Below, piece by piece: positions 1 through 7,726 of a DNA stretch of 33,511 bases. The translations under genes were made by a program, and so were the position numbers. This DNA is from Deltaproteobacteria bacterium (GTDB lineage Bacteria > Desulfobacterota > Desulfobulbia > Desulfobulbales > BM004). Each line of letters begins with the position of its first letter. Within the stretch, counting starts at the first letter, position 1. The notes below the pieces were generated by a model. The model had not been told where the DNA came from, did not search any database, and saw only the letters and a list, made by a program, of their open reading frames with translations. Location of the stretch: positions 1 to 33,511 of the forward strand of contig JAHEID010000007.1 in assembly GCA_024639555.1 (NCBI GenBank), written 5' to 3'.

Positions 1-287
1 TGGCCCTCACCAAAGCTAAAATAACCAACCGGGTGCATGTATCTATTCCGGAGTTAACAAAAGCTCAAGCTCGTGAAGCTGTCGAAACCATTTTGAAGAT
101 AATGAAGAACAGTTTTGGCAATGGAGAAGATGTCCTACTGTCAGGGTTCGGAAAATTCAATGTTAAGGATAAATCAGCAAGAAAGGTAAGGAATCCTCGA
201 ACAGGAGAATCAATGGTGCTGGAAGCCAGAAGGGTTGTTACATTTAAACCATGCAGGAAATTGCGGCAGAAAGTGAATGGGAAGTAG
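1..287 (+). CDS. ihfA: Integration host factor alpha subunit (partial, first base outside window)
   Basis: This is a DNA-bending nucleoid protein of the HU/IHF family, the alpha half of the IHF heterodimer, which acts in recombination, replication and sigma-54 promoter control. The window opens with TGGCC, so the ATG start begins one base to the left and the protein reads (M)ALTKAKITN onward, about 95 residues, the normal family length. The ALTKA start is typical of IhfA. The GEDVLLSGFGKF core, the RNPRTGE beta-arm tip with its DNA-intercalating proline, and the RRVVTFKP segment are all present. A GTG at 33 would remove the first helix and is not a credible start. The next gene, a response regulator, starts about 60 bases downstream. 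Confidence 0.93.
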   Translation, partial: ALTKAKITNRVHVSIPELTKAQAREAVETILKIMKNSFGNGEDVLLSGFGKFNVKDKSARKVRNPRTGESMVLEARRVVTFKPCRKLRQKVNGK

Positions 288-347
288 TTAAGTTTATTTG
301 CATATTGTTTTATAAAAACACGAGTGGTAATTGGGAGGGGAAGATAG

Positions 348-731
348 ATGAGCCCAAAAAATATACTGGTAGTTGACGATGACGAATTGGTCCGTAAGGC
401 CCTGCAAGTCAACCTTGAAAGAGCGGGGTTCAATACCGACATTGCTGAAAGTGGGAAATCAGCCCTGAGATTACTTGAAAAACAACCATACAACCTCCTG
501 CTCACCGATTATCTGATGCCTGGAATCGATGGACTTGTGCTGATGAAGCACGCGAAAGAACGCTTTCCGAAGATGAGGGTGATAATTCTTTCCGCTTTTG
601 TGCATAGCGGCTTGCAGCAAAAGTTTCTGGCATGCGGGGCTGACGATTTCTTCCATAAGCCCTTAAACATTCACGATGTGCTTAAACGAATTCAACATAT
701 TCTGAAACCATCTACAACAGTCCCCCAATGA
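348..731 (+). CDS. Single-domain response regulator (CheY-like receiver)
   Basis: This 127-residue protein is a phosphoacceptor receiver domain with no output domain. The acidic pocket is D10-D11-D12, the phosphoacceptor is D54 in the TDYLMPG motif, and the switch residues are S82 and K104 (HKP). A strong ribosome binding site (GGGAGGGG) lies about 7 bases before the ATG. It probably works in a phosphorelay or by protein-protein contact, like CheY, Spo0F or DivK. No kinase lies next to it. The nearest signalling gene is the GGDEF-EAL protein at 1963, and a link to it is only inference from position. Confidence 0.9.
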   Translation: MSPKNILVVDDDELVRKALQVNLERAGFNTDIAESGKSALRLLEKQPYNLLLTDYLMPGIDGLVLMKHAKERFPKMRVIILSAFVHSGLQQKFLACGADDFFHKPLNIHDVLKRIQHILKPSTTVPQ

Positions 732-794
732 ATTATACTGTTCATTAGCCATTGTCATAAAAGTATTAATAAAAACATTTAAGGTGAACTTGCA

Positions 795-869
795 ATGATG
801 AAAAAAAGGCCGAACTTTGTCGTAATTGTAAGCAGTATCGCCCAGATCTTTGGTCAGGATGTAAAATAG
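795..869 (+). pseudogene. Decayed duplicate of the 5' end (signal peptide) of the gene at 1026
   Basis: This 24-codon reading frame (MMKKRPNF, then VVIVSSIAQIFGQDVK, then TAG) aligns without gaps to residues 1-24 of the haem-domain protein at 1026 (MMNKWQVF, then LVIVSSIVLVFSHDVK). At DNA level, a block around 825-840 (GTAATTGTAAGCAGTATCG) is identical to the block at 1054-1072. The copy stops where the mature protein would begin. It is best read as the remnant of a tandem duplication. A functional leader peptide is possible but not supported. Confidence 0.7.
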
Positions 870-1025
870 AAGTTGGATGGATTATTGGGGATTTATAATT
901 AAATTATAGATAATAATGGTTGTTAGTATTAAATTTTATGTGTTTAACTGAAACAGTTTGGCTCCTGTTTCTGATAAGACAGCAACCTCCACAGCAACAT
1001 TGCCATTCGCCAAGGAAAAAATAAA

Positions 1026-1907
1026 ATGATGAATAAATGGCAGGTCTTTCTCGTAATTGTAAGCAGTATCGTCCTGGTCTTTAGCCATGATGTCAAGGCG
1101 GATCAGGTTGTGAAGTCCTACAAAACCGTACAAAGTCCCCTGCTAGACGGACTTGGAACAGATGAAGTCTGGAAAAATGCAGAACCGGTGACAACTTATG
1201 ATCCAATAGCCCAGGTAGATATCACCATTAAGAGTGTATACACTGATACAACCATCTTTTTCCTTGTCAGTTTCCCGGACACTGACGAGTCCAGGCTCCA
1301 TAGGTGCTGGGTTTGGGATAAAGAAGAAAAGATTTACAAACAAGGAGCGATGAGGGAAGATGTTTTCGTATTCAAGTGGAAGATGGACCAGGAAACTAAA
1401 GACCTGAGCATTTTCAGTGATGAGAGCTATGAAGCTGACACATGGTTTTGGAAAGCCCAGAGAACTGACCTTGTTGGATTTGCTGATGACAAAATCCAGC
1501 GATTATTCAATTATCCTACGCGAAACAGTTATGAACTTACTTCAAAGTCCGGCAGAAAAATGCATATACAGCGCCAGGGCGATAAAGGGCGCAGTGCATA
1601 TAAATCCCAAATATTAATCGACTATGAAGAGGATATGGTTACGCGTTACTCATCAAGACAACCCGAATCCAGCCGGGCGGATATAAAGGCCAAAGGGGCG
1701 TGGCAGGATGGCCGCTGGACCATCGAATTTGCCAGGGCCCTTGTCACAGGCAATTTAGATGATGTCAACTTCCGGTCTTTGGACAAGTCTTATGGATTCG
1801 GTGTTTCCCGATATGAGATTGCTGGCCGCCCCCCAGAGGAGAATTCAGATCAGCCGCTTTATGGCTCTGGCGATATCACGGAATTACTGACTCTTGAGTT
1901 TCACTGA
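1026..1907 (+). CDS. Periplasmic ethylbenzene dehydrogenase-type haem-binding domain protein
   Basis: This 293-residue protein has an N-terminal signal peptide (hydrophobic residues 7-20, likely cleavage after VKA at residue 25). The rest resembles the haem-binding beta-sandwich domain of the ethylbenzene dehydrogenase gamma subunit and DMSO-reductase-like cytochromes. Supporting features are the LDGLGTDEVWKNA start, the VYTDTTIFFLVSFPD strand, and the GRWTIEFARAL and FGVSRYEIAG segments near the C-terminus. Such domains bind b-type haem in the periplasm and either carry electrons or sense. No molybdopterin dehydrogenase lies nearby, so this may be a stand-alone cytochrome or sensor. The membrane GGDEF-EAL gene begins 55 bases after its stop, suggesting an operon in which this protein could feed a signal to it (inference). 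Confidence 0.78.
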   Translation: MMNKWQVFLVIVSSIVLVFSHDVKADQVVKSYKTVQSPLLDGLGTDEVWKNAEPVTTYDPIAQVDITIKSVYTDTTIFFLVSFPDTDESRLHRCWVWDKEEKIYKQGAMREDVFVFKWKMDQETKDLSIFSDESYEADTWFWKAQRTDLVGFADDKIQRLFNYPTRNSYELTSKSGRKMHIQRQGDKGRSAYKSQILIDYEEDMVTRYSSRQPESSRADIKAKGAWQDGRWTIEFARALVTGNLDDVNFRSLDKSYGFGVSRYEIAGRPPEENSDQPLYGSGDITELLTLEFH

Positions 1908-1962
1908 AACTCTTTCTGGTGCAGCCCAATGCACCTGCCATTATTAAAATGCCTACTCTCAC

Positions 1963-4104
1963 ATGGCCCAATTATTCTCATTTAAAACATTCCGAAACAT
2001 CTGTTTCGGCTTGATAGTTTTTCTGAACATATTCGGGGGATTATTTTTTGTTTCTCAGTTTAATGAGGTTGCTCGAAACATGTCCAGATCCATTAGGGAC
2101 ATGCGGCCGTATCTAAACGAAATAATTTCTCTGCAGACATCAACCTCGACGCTTGACATGCAATTGCACAAGCAGTTAACCGGTGAATTAACCTATACAC
2201 CGCAAGCAATTGAGCTGATTGATGTAATTCTCCTGGAAGCCGATACACTAAAAAAAGCCAAGAAAACCACTCAAGAAGATCTGCAGCACCTGAATTCCTT
2301 CATAAAAACGTTGAAGAAATTAAAGGCGGCACTTCTCTATTATAAAGAATACATTCTGTATGATGCTGCCAGTTCAACCGCAGCGGAACTATTTGAAATA
2401 ATTGATGAAAGTATAGTTGATGTCAATTACGATCTTAACAGCGTCATTTCCATACTCAGACGGGAGATTGCCAGTTCGGAAGAAAGGGTTCTGGAAGGTA
2501 CAGAACTTCTTCGGAAAGGTATGGTCGTCTTTCTTTCATTAATTATTTTAGGAACCTTTTTCATTTTCTATTATTTCAATAAAATTCTTTCCGGCAATCT
2601 GACAGCATTAGTCAATGGAACAAAACAGATTGGTGAAGGAAATCTAGAATGGAGGGTTGAAAGCAAATTTGATGATGAATTCGGCAAATTAAACAATGCC
2701 TTTAACGATATGGCACGCAGGATTGCTGTTTCTAAGCAAGAAATAGTATCCCAGACTAAAAAAATTAAACGCTTAGCCTATTTTGATTCACTCACGGAAC
2801 TTCCTAACCGCAATGCATTTATGGATAAACTGAAACAGGAAGTGGCCCGGGCAAAGAGGAATACTGAAAAAATAGGTGTCCTCTATATTGATCTTGATGA
2901 TTTCAAGGTGGTTAATGATGCTTATGGTCATGAAATAGGCGACCTCCTGCTGAACAAGGTAGCCAGACGTTTGCAAAAAAGTTCCCGGGTTTCTGATACT
3001 GTCGCCCGTCTGGGCGGAGATGAGTTTGCCATACTCCTTACCCATCTCAACACGTATGAGGACTCTTCAAATATTGGCCAGAGGATTCTTGCTGATATTT
3101 CCTTTCCAGTCGATTTCAGCAATATGATTATTGAAGAGCTGGCCAAGCCATATGCAATACAAAACAACTCAGTTACGGTTTCGTCCAGTATCGGTATTGC
3201 GCTCTATCCTGAAAATGGAAAGGATGCCACTGAACTTCTCAACAGTGCTGACACGGCTATGTACGCTGCCAAGAAAGAGGGAAAAAACCGGTTTCAATAT
3301 TGTACTGAAGAGATGACCCAAGCGATGCACAAATTGGTGGAAATTGAGCGTAATATGCGGCAGGCCCTTGCTGACCGGGAGTTTGTCCTGTACTTTCAGC
3401 CCCAGATTGATCTGGCAACAAAGAACATAATCGGTCTCGAGGCCCTTATCCGCTGGAACCATCCGCAGCGTGGCTTTATTCCTCCGGGAGATTTCATCCC
3501 AATTGCTGAAGAAAGGGGTATTATACAAGATATCAGCAGATGGGTAGTTCGTGAAGTTTTTGATCAACTGAAATTATGGCAGGAAGCCGGCTGCAGACTG
3601 GTACCGGTGATGGTCAACTTGTCGGCCCGTGACTTTTATCAGCAGGGAATAGAAAAATATATCGTTGGTGTCATTGAGGATGAGGAAGAGTTTCGCGAAT
3701 TGTTTGGTGTCGAGGTGACCGAAACCGCTATTATGGGCGACCGGGAAAATGCCTTAGTCACTTTGAATAAACTGAAGGAAATGGGAATTAAAATAGCCCT
3801 TGATGATTTCGGTACCGGTTATTCTTCATTAAATTATCTCCAATTCCTTCCAATTGATATGGTAAAAATTGATCGTTCTTTTGTTAAAAATATCAACGAA
3901 AATGCAAAGAATGCTGCTATTACCGAGGCTATTATTTCAATGTCTCATACGCTCAACCTAACGGTGCTGGCTGAAGGAATTGAAACCGAAGAAGAGCTTG
4001 AATTTATCAGCAATATCCAGTGTGACCAGGCCCAGGGATATCTTTTTTATAAACCGATACCTGCCGATGAAATCCGCAAACTATTAGGCGAATCTTCCGG
4101 CTAA
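1963..4104 (+). CDS. Membrane HAMP-GGDEF-EAL protein (c-di-GMP synthesis/hydrolysis)
   Basis: This is a 713-residue bifunctional c-di-GMP enzyme candidate. A first membrane helix (about 10-30) and a second (about 188-208) bracket a roughly 155-residue helical periplasmic sensor region, and a HAMP linker follows (about 208-260). The GGDEF domain has an intact GGDEF at 351-355 and an inhibitory site RxxD at 342-345, so cyclase activity with product inhibition is expected. The EAL domain has E493-A494-L495, the DDFGTGYSSL loop at 614-623 and the EGIET motif at 671-675, so phosphodiesterase activity is also plausible. No clear ribosome binding site precedes the ATG, which suggests translation coupled to the haem-domain gene upstream. 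Which activity dominates cannot be told from sequence. Confidence 0.93.
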   Translation: MAQLFSFKTFRNICFGLIVFLNIFGGLFFVSQFNEVARNMSRSIRDMRPYLNEIISLQTSTSTLDMQLHKQLTGELTYTPQAIELIDVILLEADTLKKAKKTTQEDLQHLNSFIKTLKKLKAALLYYKEYILYDAASSTAAELFEIIDESIVDVNYDLNSVISILRREIASSEERVLEGTELLRKGMVVFLSLIILGTFFIFYYFNKILSGNLTALVNGTKQIGEGNLEWRVESKFDDEFGKLNNAFNDMARRIAVSKQEIVSQTKKIKRLAYFDSLTELPNRNAFMDKLKQEVARAKRNTEKIGVLYIDLDDFKVVNDAYGHEIGDLLLNKVARRLQKSSRVSDTVARLGGDEFAILLTHLNTYEDSSNIGQRILADISFPVDFSNMIIEELAKPYAIQNNSVTVSSSIGIALYPENGKDATELLNSADTAMYAAKKEGKNRFQYCTEEMTQAMHKLVEIERNMRQALADREFVLYFQPQIDLATKNIIGLEALIRWNHPQRGFIPPGDFIPIAEERGIIQDISRWVVREVFDQLKLWQEAGCRLVPVMVNLSARDFYQQGIEKYIVGVIEDEEEFRELFGVEVTETAIMGDRENALVTLNKLKEMGIKIALDDFGTGYSSLNYLQFLPIDMVKIDRSFVKNINENAKNAAITEAIISMSHTLNLTVLAEGIETEEELEFISNIQCDQAQGYLFYKPIPADEIRKLLGESSG

Positions 4105-4499
4105 AGAACACGTAGAAAGATCATATATCAGTTATTCGTCCGTCTCTTTCCCAGGGGCAAGTGTTTCAATTATTGACTAAAGTAAGACACTGTAAAAATG
4201 TGAAACCAGATAAATCAGCACCGCCTGAGCAGGGCCGCAGACCTGTCTCATCATTTTGTACAATACAATATTATTTGAATCGTACGTGTACAAATACTTG
4301 CCCAATAGCAACCTTCTGCAACTTCAGGCTCGATAACAACGGTGCCATATATCATATTGCATGATATTCCTTTAAAAATTTGAATTTGTTTTACACTTGT
4401 GGATATAGAAATGTAATAAACCCTGCCTTTATATGTAATGATCTGACTGCCCAAATCGCTTAACTCCCCTGAATAGTAGCTGAACTTTTCCCCATTAAA

Positions 4500-4528
4500 T
4501 AAACAATAACCTAGTACCAAGGTACAAT
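4500..4528 (+). promoter_or_regulatory. Possible sigma-70 promoter for the Sel1-repeat gene
   Basis: TAAACA at 4500-4505 (4 of 6 to TTGACA) and TACAAT at 4523-4528 (5 of 6 to TATAAT) are separated by 17 bases. The palindrome GTACCAAGGTAC overlaps the -10 element. Confidence 0.4.
4514..4525. promoter_or_regulatory. Operator-like palindrome GTACC-AA-GGTAC
   Basis: Perfect 5-base arms around a 2-base centre, overlapping the likely -10 box of the Sel1-repeat gene. The position suits a repressor site, but the regulator is unknown. Confidence 0.35.
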
Positions 4529-4549
4529 AGATTTGTGTGCATAAATAGA

Positions 4550-4563
4550 GTTATGTACATAAC
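4550..4563. promoter_or_regulatory. Perfect 14-base palindrome GTTATGTACATAAC
   Basis: The sequence equals its own reverse complement over 14 bases. It lies about 22 bases after the proposed -10 box and 44 bases before the Sel1-repeat start, where a repressor could block transcription. No known regulator is recognised. Confidence 0.4.
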
Positions 4564-4607
4564 TGATACGGGAGAAGATGCAGGTATTCTTCGAGACAGG
4601 AGTCATT

Positions 4608-5183
4608 ATGAAACTGATACAGAGAGTGTTAGCAATATTTCTTGTAATGGGTTTCATCTCTATTTGTTTGACGCAACAAGTGAGAGCTGAATCAAGTGAT
4701 GCAGATATTTCATTATTTATATCACTAGCTGAACAAGGGGACGTTAACGCCCAATGGGTTTTGGGATTTATGTATCTTAACGGAGAAGGTATTCCTCAAA
4801 ATTACAAACAGGCTGCTTATTGGCTTACAAAAGCAGCTGAGCAGGGATTTGCCTTGGCTCAATTTAATTTGGGATTTATGTATGATAACGGCAAAGGTGT
4901 CCCTCAAGACGATAAAAAGGCCTTATATTGGTACAAAAAAGCAGCTCTACAGGGCCTTGCCGAAGCTCAAACTAATTTAGGTGTTATGTATGCAGCCGAC
5001 CATAGTGCCGGGCAGGATTATGCAATAGCATATTCATGGTTCAATCTGGCAGCTTTACAAGGGAATGAATTAGGGAGGAAAAATAGAAACCTTGTTCTAG
5101 AGAATATGTCCTCAAGCCAAATTAAAGAAGGTCAAATACTCTCAACAGCACTCTATGAAAAAATAGAGAACCAAGCCAGGTAG
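4608..5183 (+). CDS. Secreted Sel1-like repeat (TPR-like) protein
   Basis: This 191-residue exported protein has a signal peptide (MKLIQR, then a hydrophobic stretch, likely cleavage after VRA at residue 27). Three or more Sel1 repeats follow, at about 47-80, 83-116 and 119-152, each with the pattern AQxxLGxMYxxGxGVPQDxxxAxxWxxKAAxQG. Such repeats form helical scaffolds for protein contact, often in periplasmic or envelope processes. The start at 4608 is preferred over an in-frame ATG at 4578 because it has AGGAG at good spacing and puts the signal peptide at the N-terminus. The gene stands alone, with operator-like palindromes upstream. Its partner is unknown. Confidence 0.87.
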   Translation: MKLIQRVLAIFLVMGFISICLTQQVRAESSDADISLFISLAEQGDVNAQWVLGFMYLNGEGIPQNYKQAAYWLTKAAEQGFALAQFNLGFMYDNGKGVPQDDKKALYWYKKAALQGLAEAQTNLGVMYAADHSAGQDYAIAYSWFNLAALQGNELGRKNRNLVLENMSSSQIKEGQILSTALYEKIENQAR

Positions 5184-5309
5184 CCAGCTCTTTATTTGAA
5201 ATAGTTCAGATTGCCGCAAGCGCCACTTCGAAGGACAGCTTCACAATCCCCAGTATGCATATACCGATTATGTACCACTGATGCCCCTCTTTCTGCAAGT
5301 TTTGAGAAA

Positions 5310-6503
5310 TTACGAGGCGGGCTGTGTTGTTTTAGCAGAATGATCCGGGATGTCTTTAAGATGTTTGATCAGGTAACTTGAAATCTCATTTTTGATAATT
5401 ATGCCGGAATCAATAAAAGCAACGCTAATGTGGTTGCTGCCTGTACCAGTTTTTTCTGAACGGACAACATTACCAATAAGCAGAAGAGGGTTTTCCTGGC
5501 TGACTGGTATGGTGATCTGGATTTTCGTTCCGGTCTCTAAGTGCTTGTTGCTTTCAAGCAATATGCCGCCAATGCTTAAACTTTTGGTTGTGGCGGTAAA
5601 TGAAGGTTTTGCATGTATGCCAAGTTCCTGTATTTCAACGGATGAAGTATATTCGACGCGAATATTTCGTCTTTTATTCATAGAGTAAAAAGAAATATTG
5701 TTCTTGCCGAAACTTTTTGCCCGGTACATCGCCTTGTCAGCATTTTTCAGTAAACTCAGACCATCGCTTGCATCAATGGGAAATGACGCCAGACCACCGC
5801 TTAAAGTGGCTTTAATATTCTGACCTTCATAGTGTATCTCGGCCTCTTCCAACCTTTGGCGGATCCTTTCACCTATAAGCCAGCCGTCAGCCTTGCACGT
5901 TTGCGGCAGCAAAATTGTAATCTCTTCCCCTCCGTAGCGGGCCCCAAAATCTTCGGTCCTTTTTTCAAGCATGATCATCTCGGCTACTTTTCTTAAGACT
6001 TCGTCTCCTGCCATATGTCCCAGGGTGTCATTTACCCGTTTAAAATCATCAAGATCCAAAAAGAGCAGGGTCAGGTTTGAATCATGGCGTTTCGCCCTGG
6101 ATATTTCACGAGACAGCATTTCATCAAAGGCACTACGATTCAATAAGCCGGTCAGGGCGTCAAATGTTGATGACCTCGCAGTTTTTTCGAAAAGATGTAT
6201 TTCAATGATTTTGGGGTTGTGCAAGGATTTATTGACCGAGCAGAAGTAGTCACAAACAGCAGTTCTGAGGTTTACTTCACGGCCCATGGCAGTACTAAGA
6301 TCCTTGCTGTGGGCTATGATTTGCTCCCAATGATGTGCAGCTTCCGCTGGAGGTAAATCGAGGTTGGTGAGAATTTGGAAAATGTAAGTATAAACCTCTT
6401 TCCCTTGCTGTGAAATGAGAGAGTGAAGTTCTTTAATGAGTCGGGCATCATCATCGGCAAACTGCTCAAAAAAATCCAGAAGCTGTTTGCGGATTGACGA
6501 CAT
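5310..6503 (-). CDS. Diguanylate cyclase with C-terminal PilZ domain (variant GGEEI)
   Basis: This 397-residue cytoplasmic protein has an uncharacterised helical N-terminal region (about 1-115), a GGDEF domain (about 115-275) and a PilZ domain (about 276-380). The active-site loop reads GGEEI at 191-195, where the usual last residue is F, and the inhibitory RxxD is kept at 182-185. The DxLT and DLDDFKxxND motifs needed for GTP and metal are present. In PilZ the RxxxR motif is R278-R282, but the [D/N]xSxxG motif reads SLSIGG (308-313), with Ser at the first position, so c-di-GMP binding may be weaker. The fusion suggests a cyclase that reads its own product. GGAG lies before the start. The tatC gene diverges from it. 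Confidence 0.92.
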   Translation of the reverse strand: MSSIRKQLLDFFEQFADDDARLIKELHSLISQQGKEVYTYIFQILTNLDLPPAEAAHHWEQIIAHSKDLSTAMGREVNLRTAVCDYFCSVNKSLHNPKIIEIHLFEKTARSSTFDALTGLLNRSAFDEMLSREISRAKRHDSNLTLLFLDLDDFKRVNDTLGHMAGDEVLRKVAEMIMLEKRTEDFGARYGGEEITILLPQTCKADGWLIGERIRQRLEEAEIHYEGQNIKATLSGGLASFPIDASDGLSLLKNADKAMYRAKSFGKNNISFYSMNKRRNIRVEYTSSVEIQELGIHAKPSFTATTKSLSIGGILLESNKHLETGTKIQITIPVSQENPLLLIGNVVRSEKTGTGSNHISVAFIDSGIIIKNEISSYLIKHLKDIPDHSAKTTQPAS

Positions 6504-6577
6504 GGTTGCTCCAATAGTTGAAATAGAAAGTGATAAAGAATCGAACTTTGAATTATTTGTTTAATTAATAAAATTCT

Positions 6578-6595
6578 CACACTGTTGTCAATGTG
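6578..6595. promoter_or_regulatory. Dyad CACACTG-TTGT-CAATGTG over a likely -35 box of the cyclase gene
   Basis: Seven-base arms match at six positions around a 4-base centre. On the minus strand the dyad contains TTGACA (6586-6591), a consensus -35 box for the GGEEI-PilZ gene, with an AT-rich but poor -10 region about 16-17 bases on. It is a possible repressor site for that gene, in the 307-base divergent region before tatC. Nothing else recognisable was seen there. Confidence 0.35.
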
Positions 6596-6810
6596 TAAGA
6601 GTTTTGTGAATTTACGCAATAAGTTTATATTCAACAACATCAATGCTTAACGATTTTATGAGTTTTTTTTTATTGAGGGATGAAAAGACAAAGTGCTTAA
6701 AATTATGTAATTTTCAATTTGATGTTTTGGTGATGACGATTTATGGTAACCTTCGTCCTGGAAAATTATAAGAATCACCCCTTTACTCATTGTTCCATTG
6801 GCCTGGAAGT

Positions 6811-7583
6811 ATGGAAGACTTTAAAAAACAGATGCTGACGGAGCATTTGGCAGACCTGCGAAGCTGTCTTATCTATTCGTTTATTGCAAGCGGCGGCGGC
6901 TTTGCTCTGTCCTATGTTTTTATCAAGGAGATCGGCAACTGGTTTTTTAAGCCCTTGTTTAAGGTGTTGCCAGACCAGACGAGTCTTATATTCACATCCT
7001 ATCAGGAGGCCTTTTTTTTTATCTAAAATTAGCCCTGGTCTGTGGTGTGCTGATTGCCAGTCCCGTTATATTCTGGCAGATCTGGAAATTTGTGGCTCCC
7101 GGCTTATATAAAAATGAAAAAAGGCTGCTGCTTCCTTTCTCCTTTCTATCATCGTTATGTTTTCTTGGCGGGGCGGCATTTGGCTATTTTGTTGTTTTCC
7201 CTCCGGCCTTTCGTTTTCTGTTGGGATATTCTGCCGATTTTCTCATTCCTATGCCGGCAGTCAACGAATATTTCTCTTTGTCACTCCGCTTGTTGATAGC
7301 GTTCGGTGTTATTTTTGAACTGCCGATCCTTATGGTTTTTCTTGCAAAGATAGGCATTGTTGATGTTGCTTTTCTCAACAAAAACAGAAAATATGCTATC
7401 TTGATCAATTTTATTATTGCCGCAGTTCTTACTCCGACCCCTGATGTTGTAAACCAGATGCTCATGGGAGTCCCGCTCCTGGTTTTGTATGAAGTGAGTG
7501 TTATTGCCGTCTGGCTGTTCGGCAGGAAAAAACTGACCTCCGGAACCCAGGAGGAGCGCCTTGAAGCTGAAAATGAAGAATGA
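6811..7583 (+). pseudogene. tatC: Sec-independent protein translocase TatC, interrupted by a one-base frameshift
   Basis: TatC is the polytopic membrane receptor of the twin-arginine translocase, which exports folded proteins. The first part (from MEDFKKQMLTEHLADLR, ATG at 6811) runs into a run of nine T at 7012-7020 and stops at 7024. The rest continues in another frame to 7583. One extra T joins them exactly as EAFFFYLKLALVCGVL, giving a full TatC of about 257 residues with six membrane helices, including the SFLSSLCFLGGAAFGYFVVFP segment split over two helices, the FGVIFELPIL segment and the LTPTPDVVNQ loop. The cause may be a sequencing error, a real mutation, or a slippage-dependent gene. 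A TTG at 6790 is an alternative start. No tatA or tatB lies next to it. Confidence 0.88.
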
Positions 7584-7726
7584 AAGTGTGGATTGAAGAT
7601 TGATATTGTATGGTAATTATTTTATTCAATAATATAGTAAAAGCGGATATAAATTTGTTCCTGCACGATCATAATGATTACAATTTTTTAACCTGTTGAT
7701 CATCGTATTTATAAGGAGGGATACTT

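Larger units (their letters stand above)
4105..4607. other. Intergenic region with promoter and two palindromes; no supported gene
   Basis: About 500 bases without a convincing gene. The left part shows no recognisable structure. The right part holds a possible sigma-70 promoter and two palindromes described separately, all pointing at the Sel1-repeat gene. Short open frames on both strands lack ribosome binding sites and family resemblance. Confidence 0.5.

Noticed and set aside
4105-4300. Possible c-di-GMP (GEMM) riboswitch near c-di-GMP genes
   Set aside because: The GC-rich stretch near 4220 lacks the conserved GEMM core; no other intergenic region shows it either.
4251-4520. 89-codon minus-strand frame between the GGDEF-EAL and Sel1 genes
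   Set aside because: It starts with TTG, has no ribosome binding site, resembles no family I know, and overlaps the proposed Sel1 promoter.
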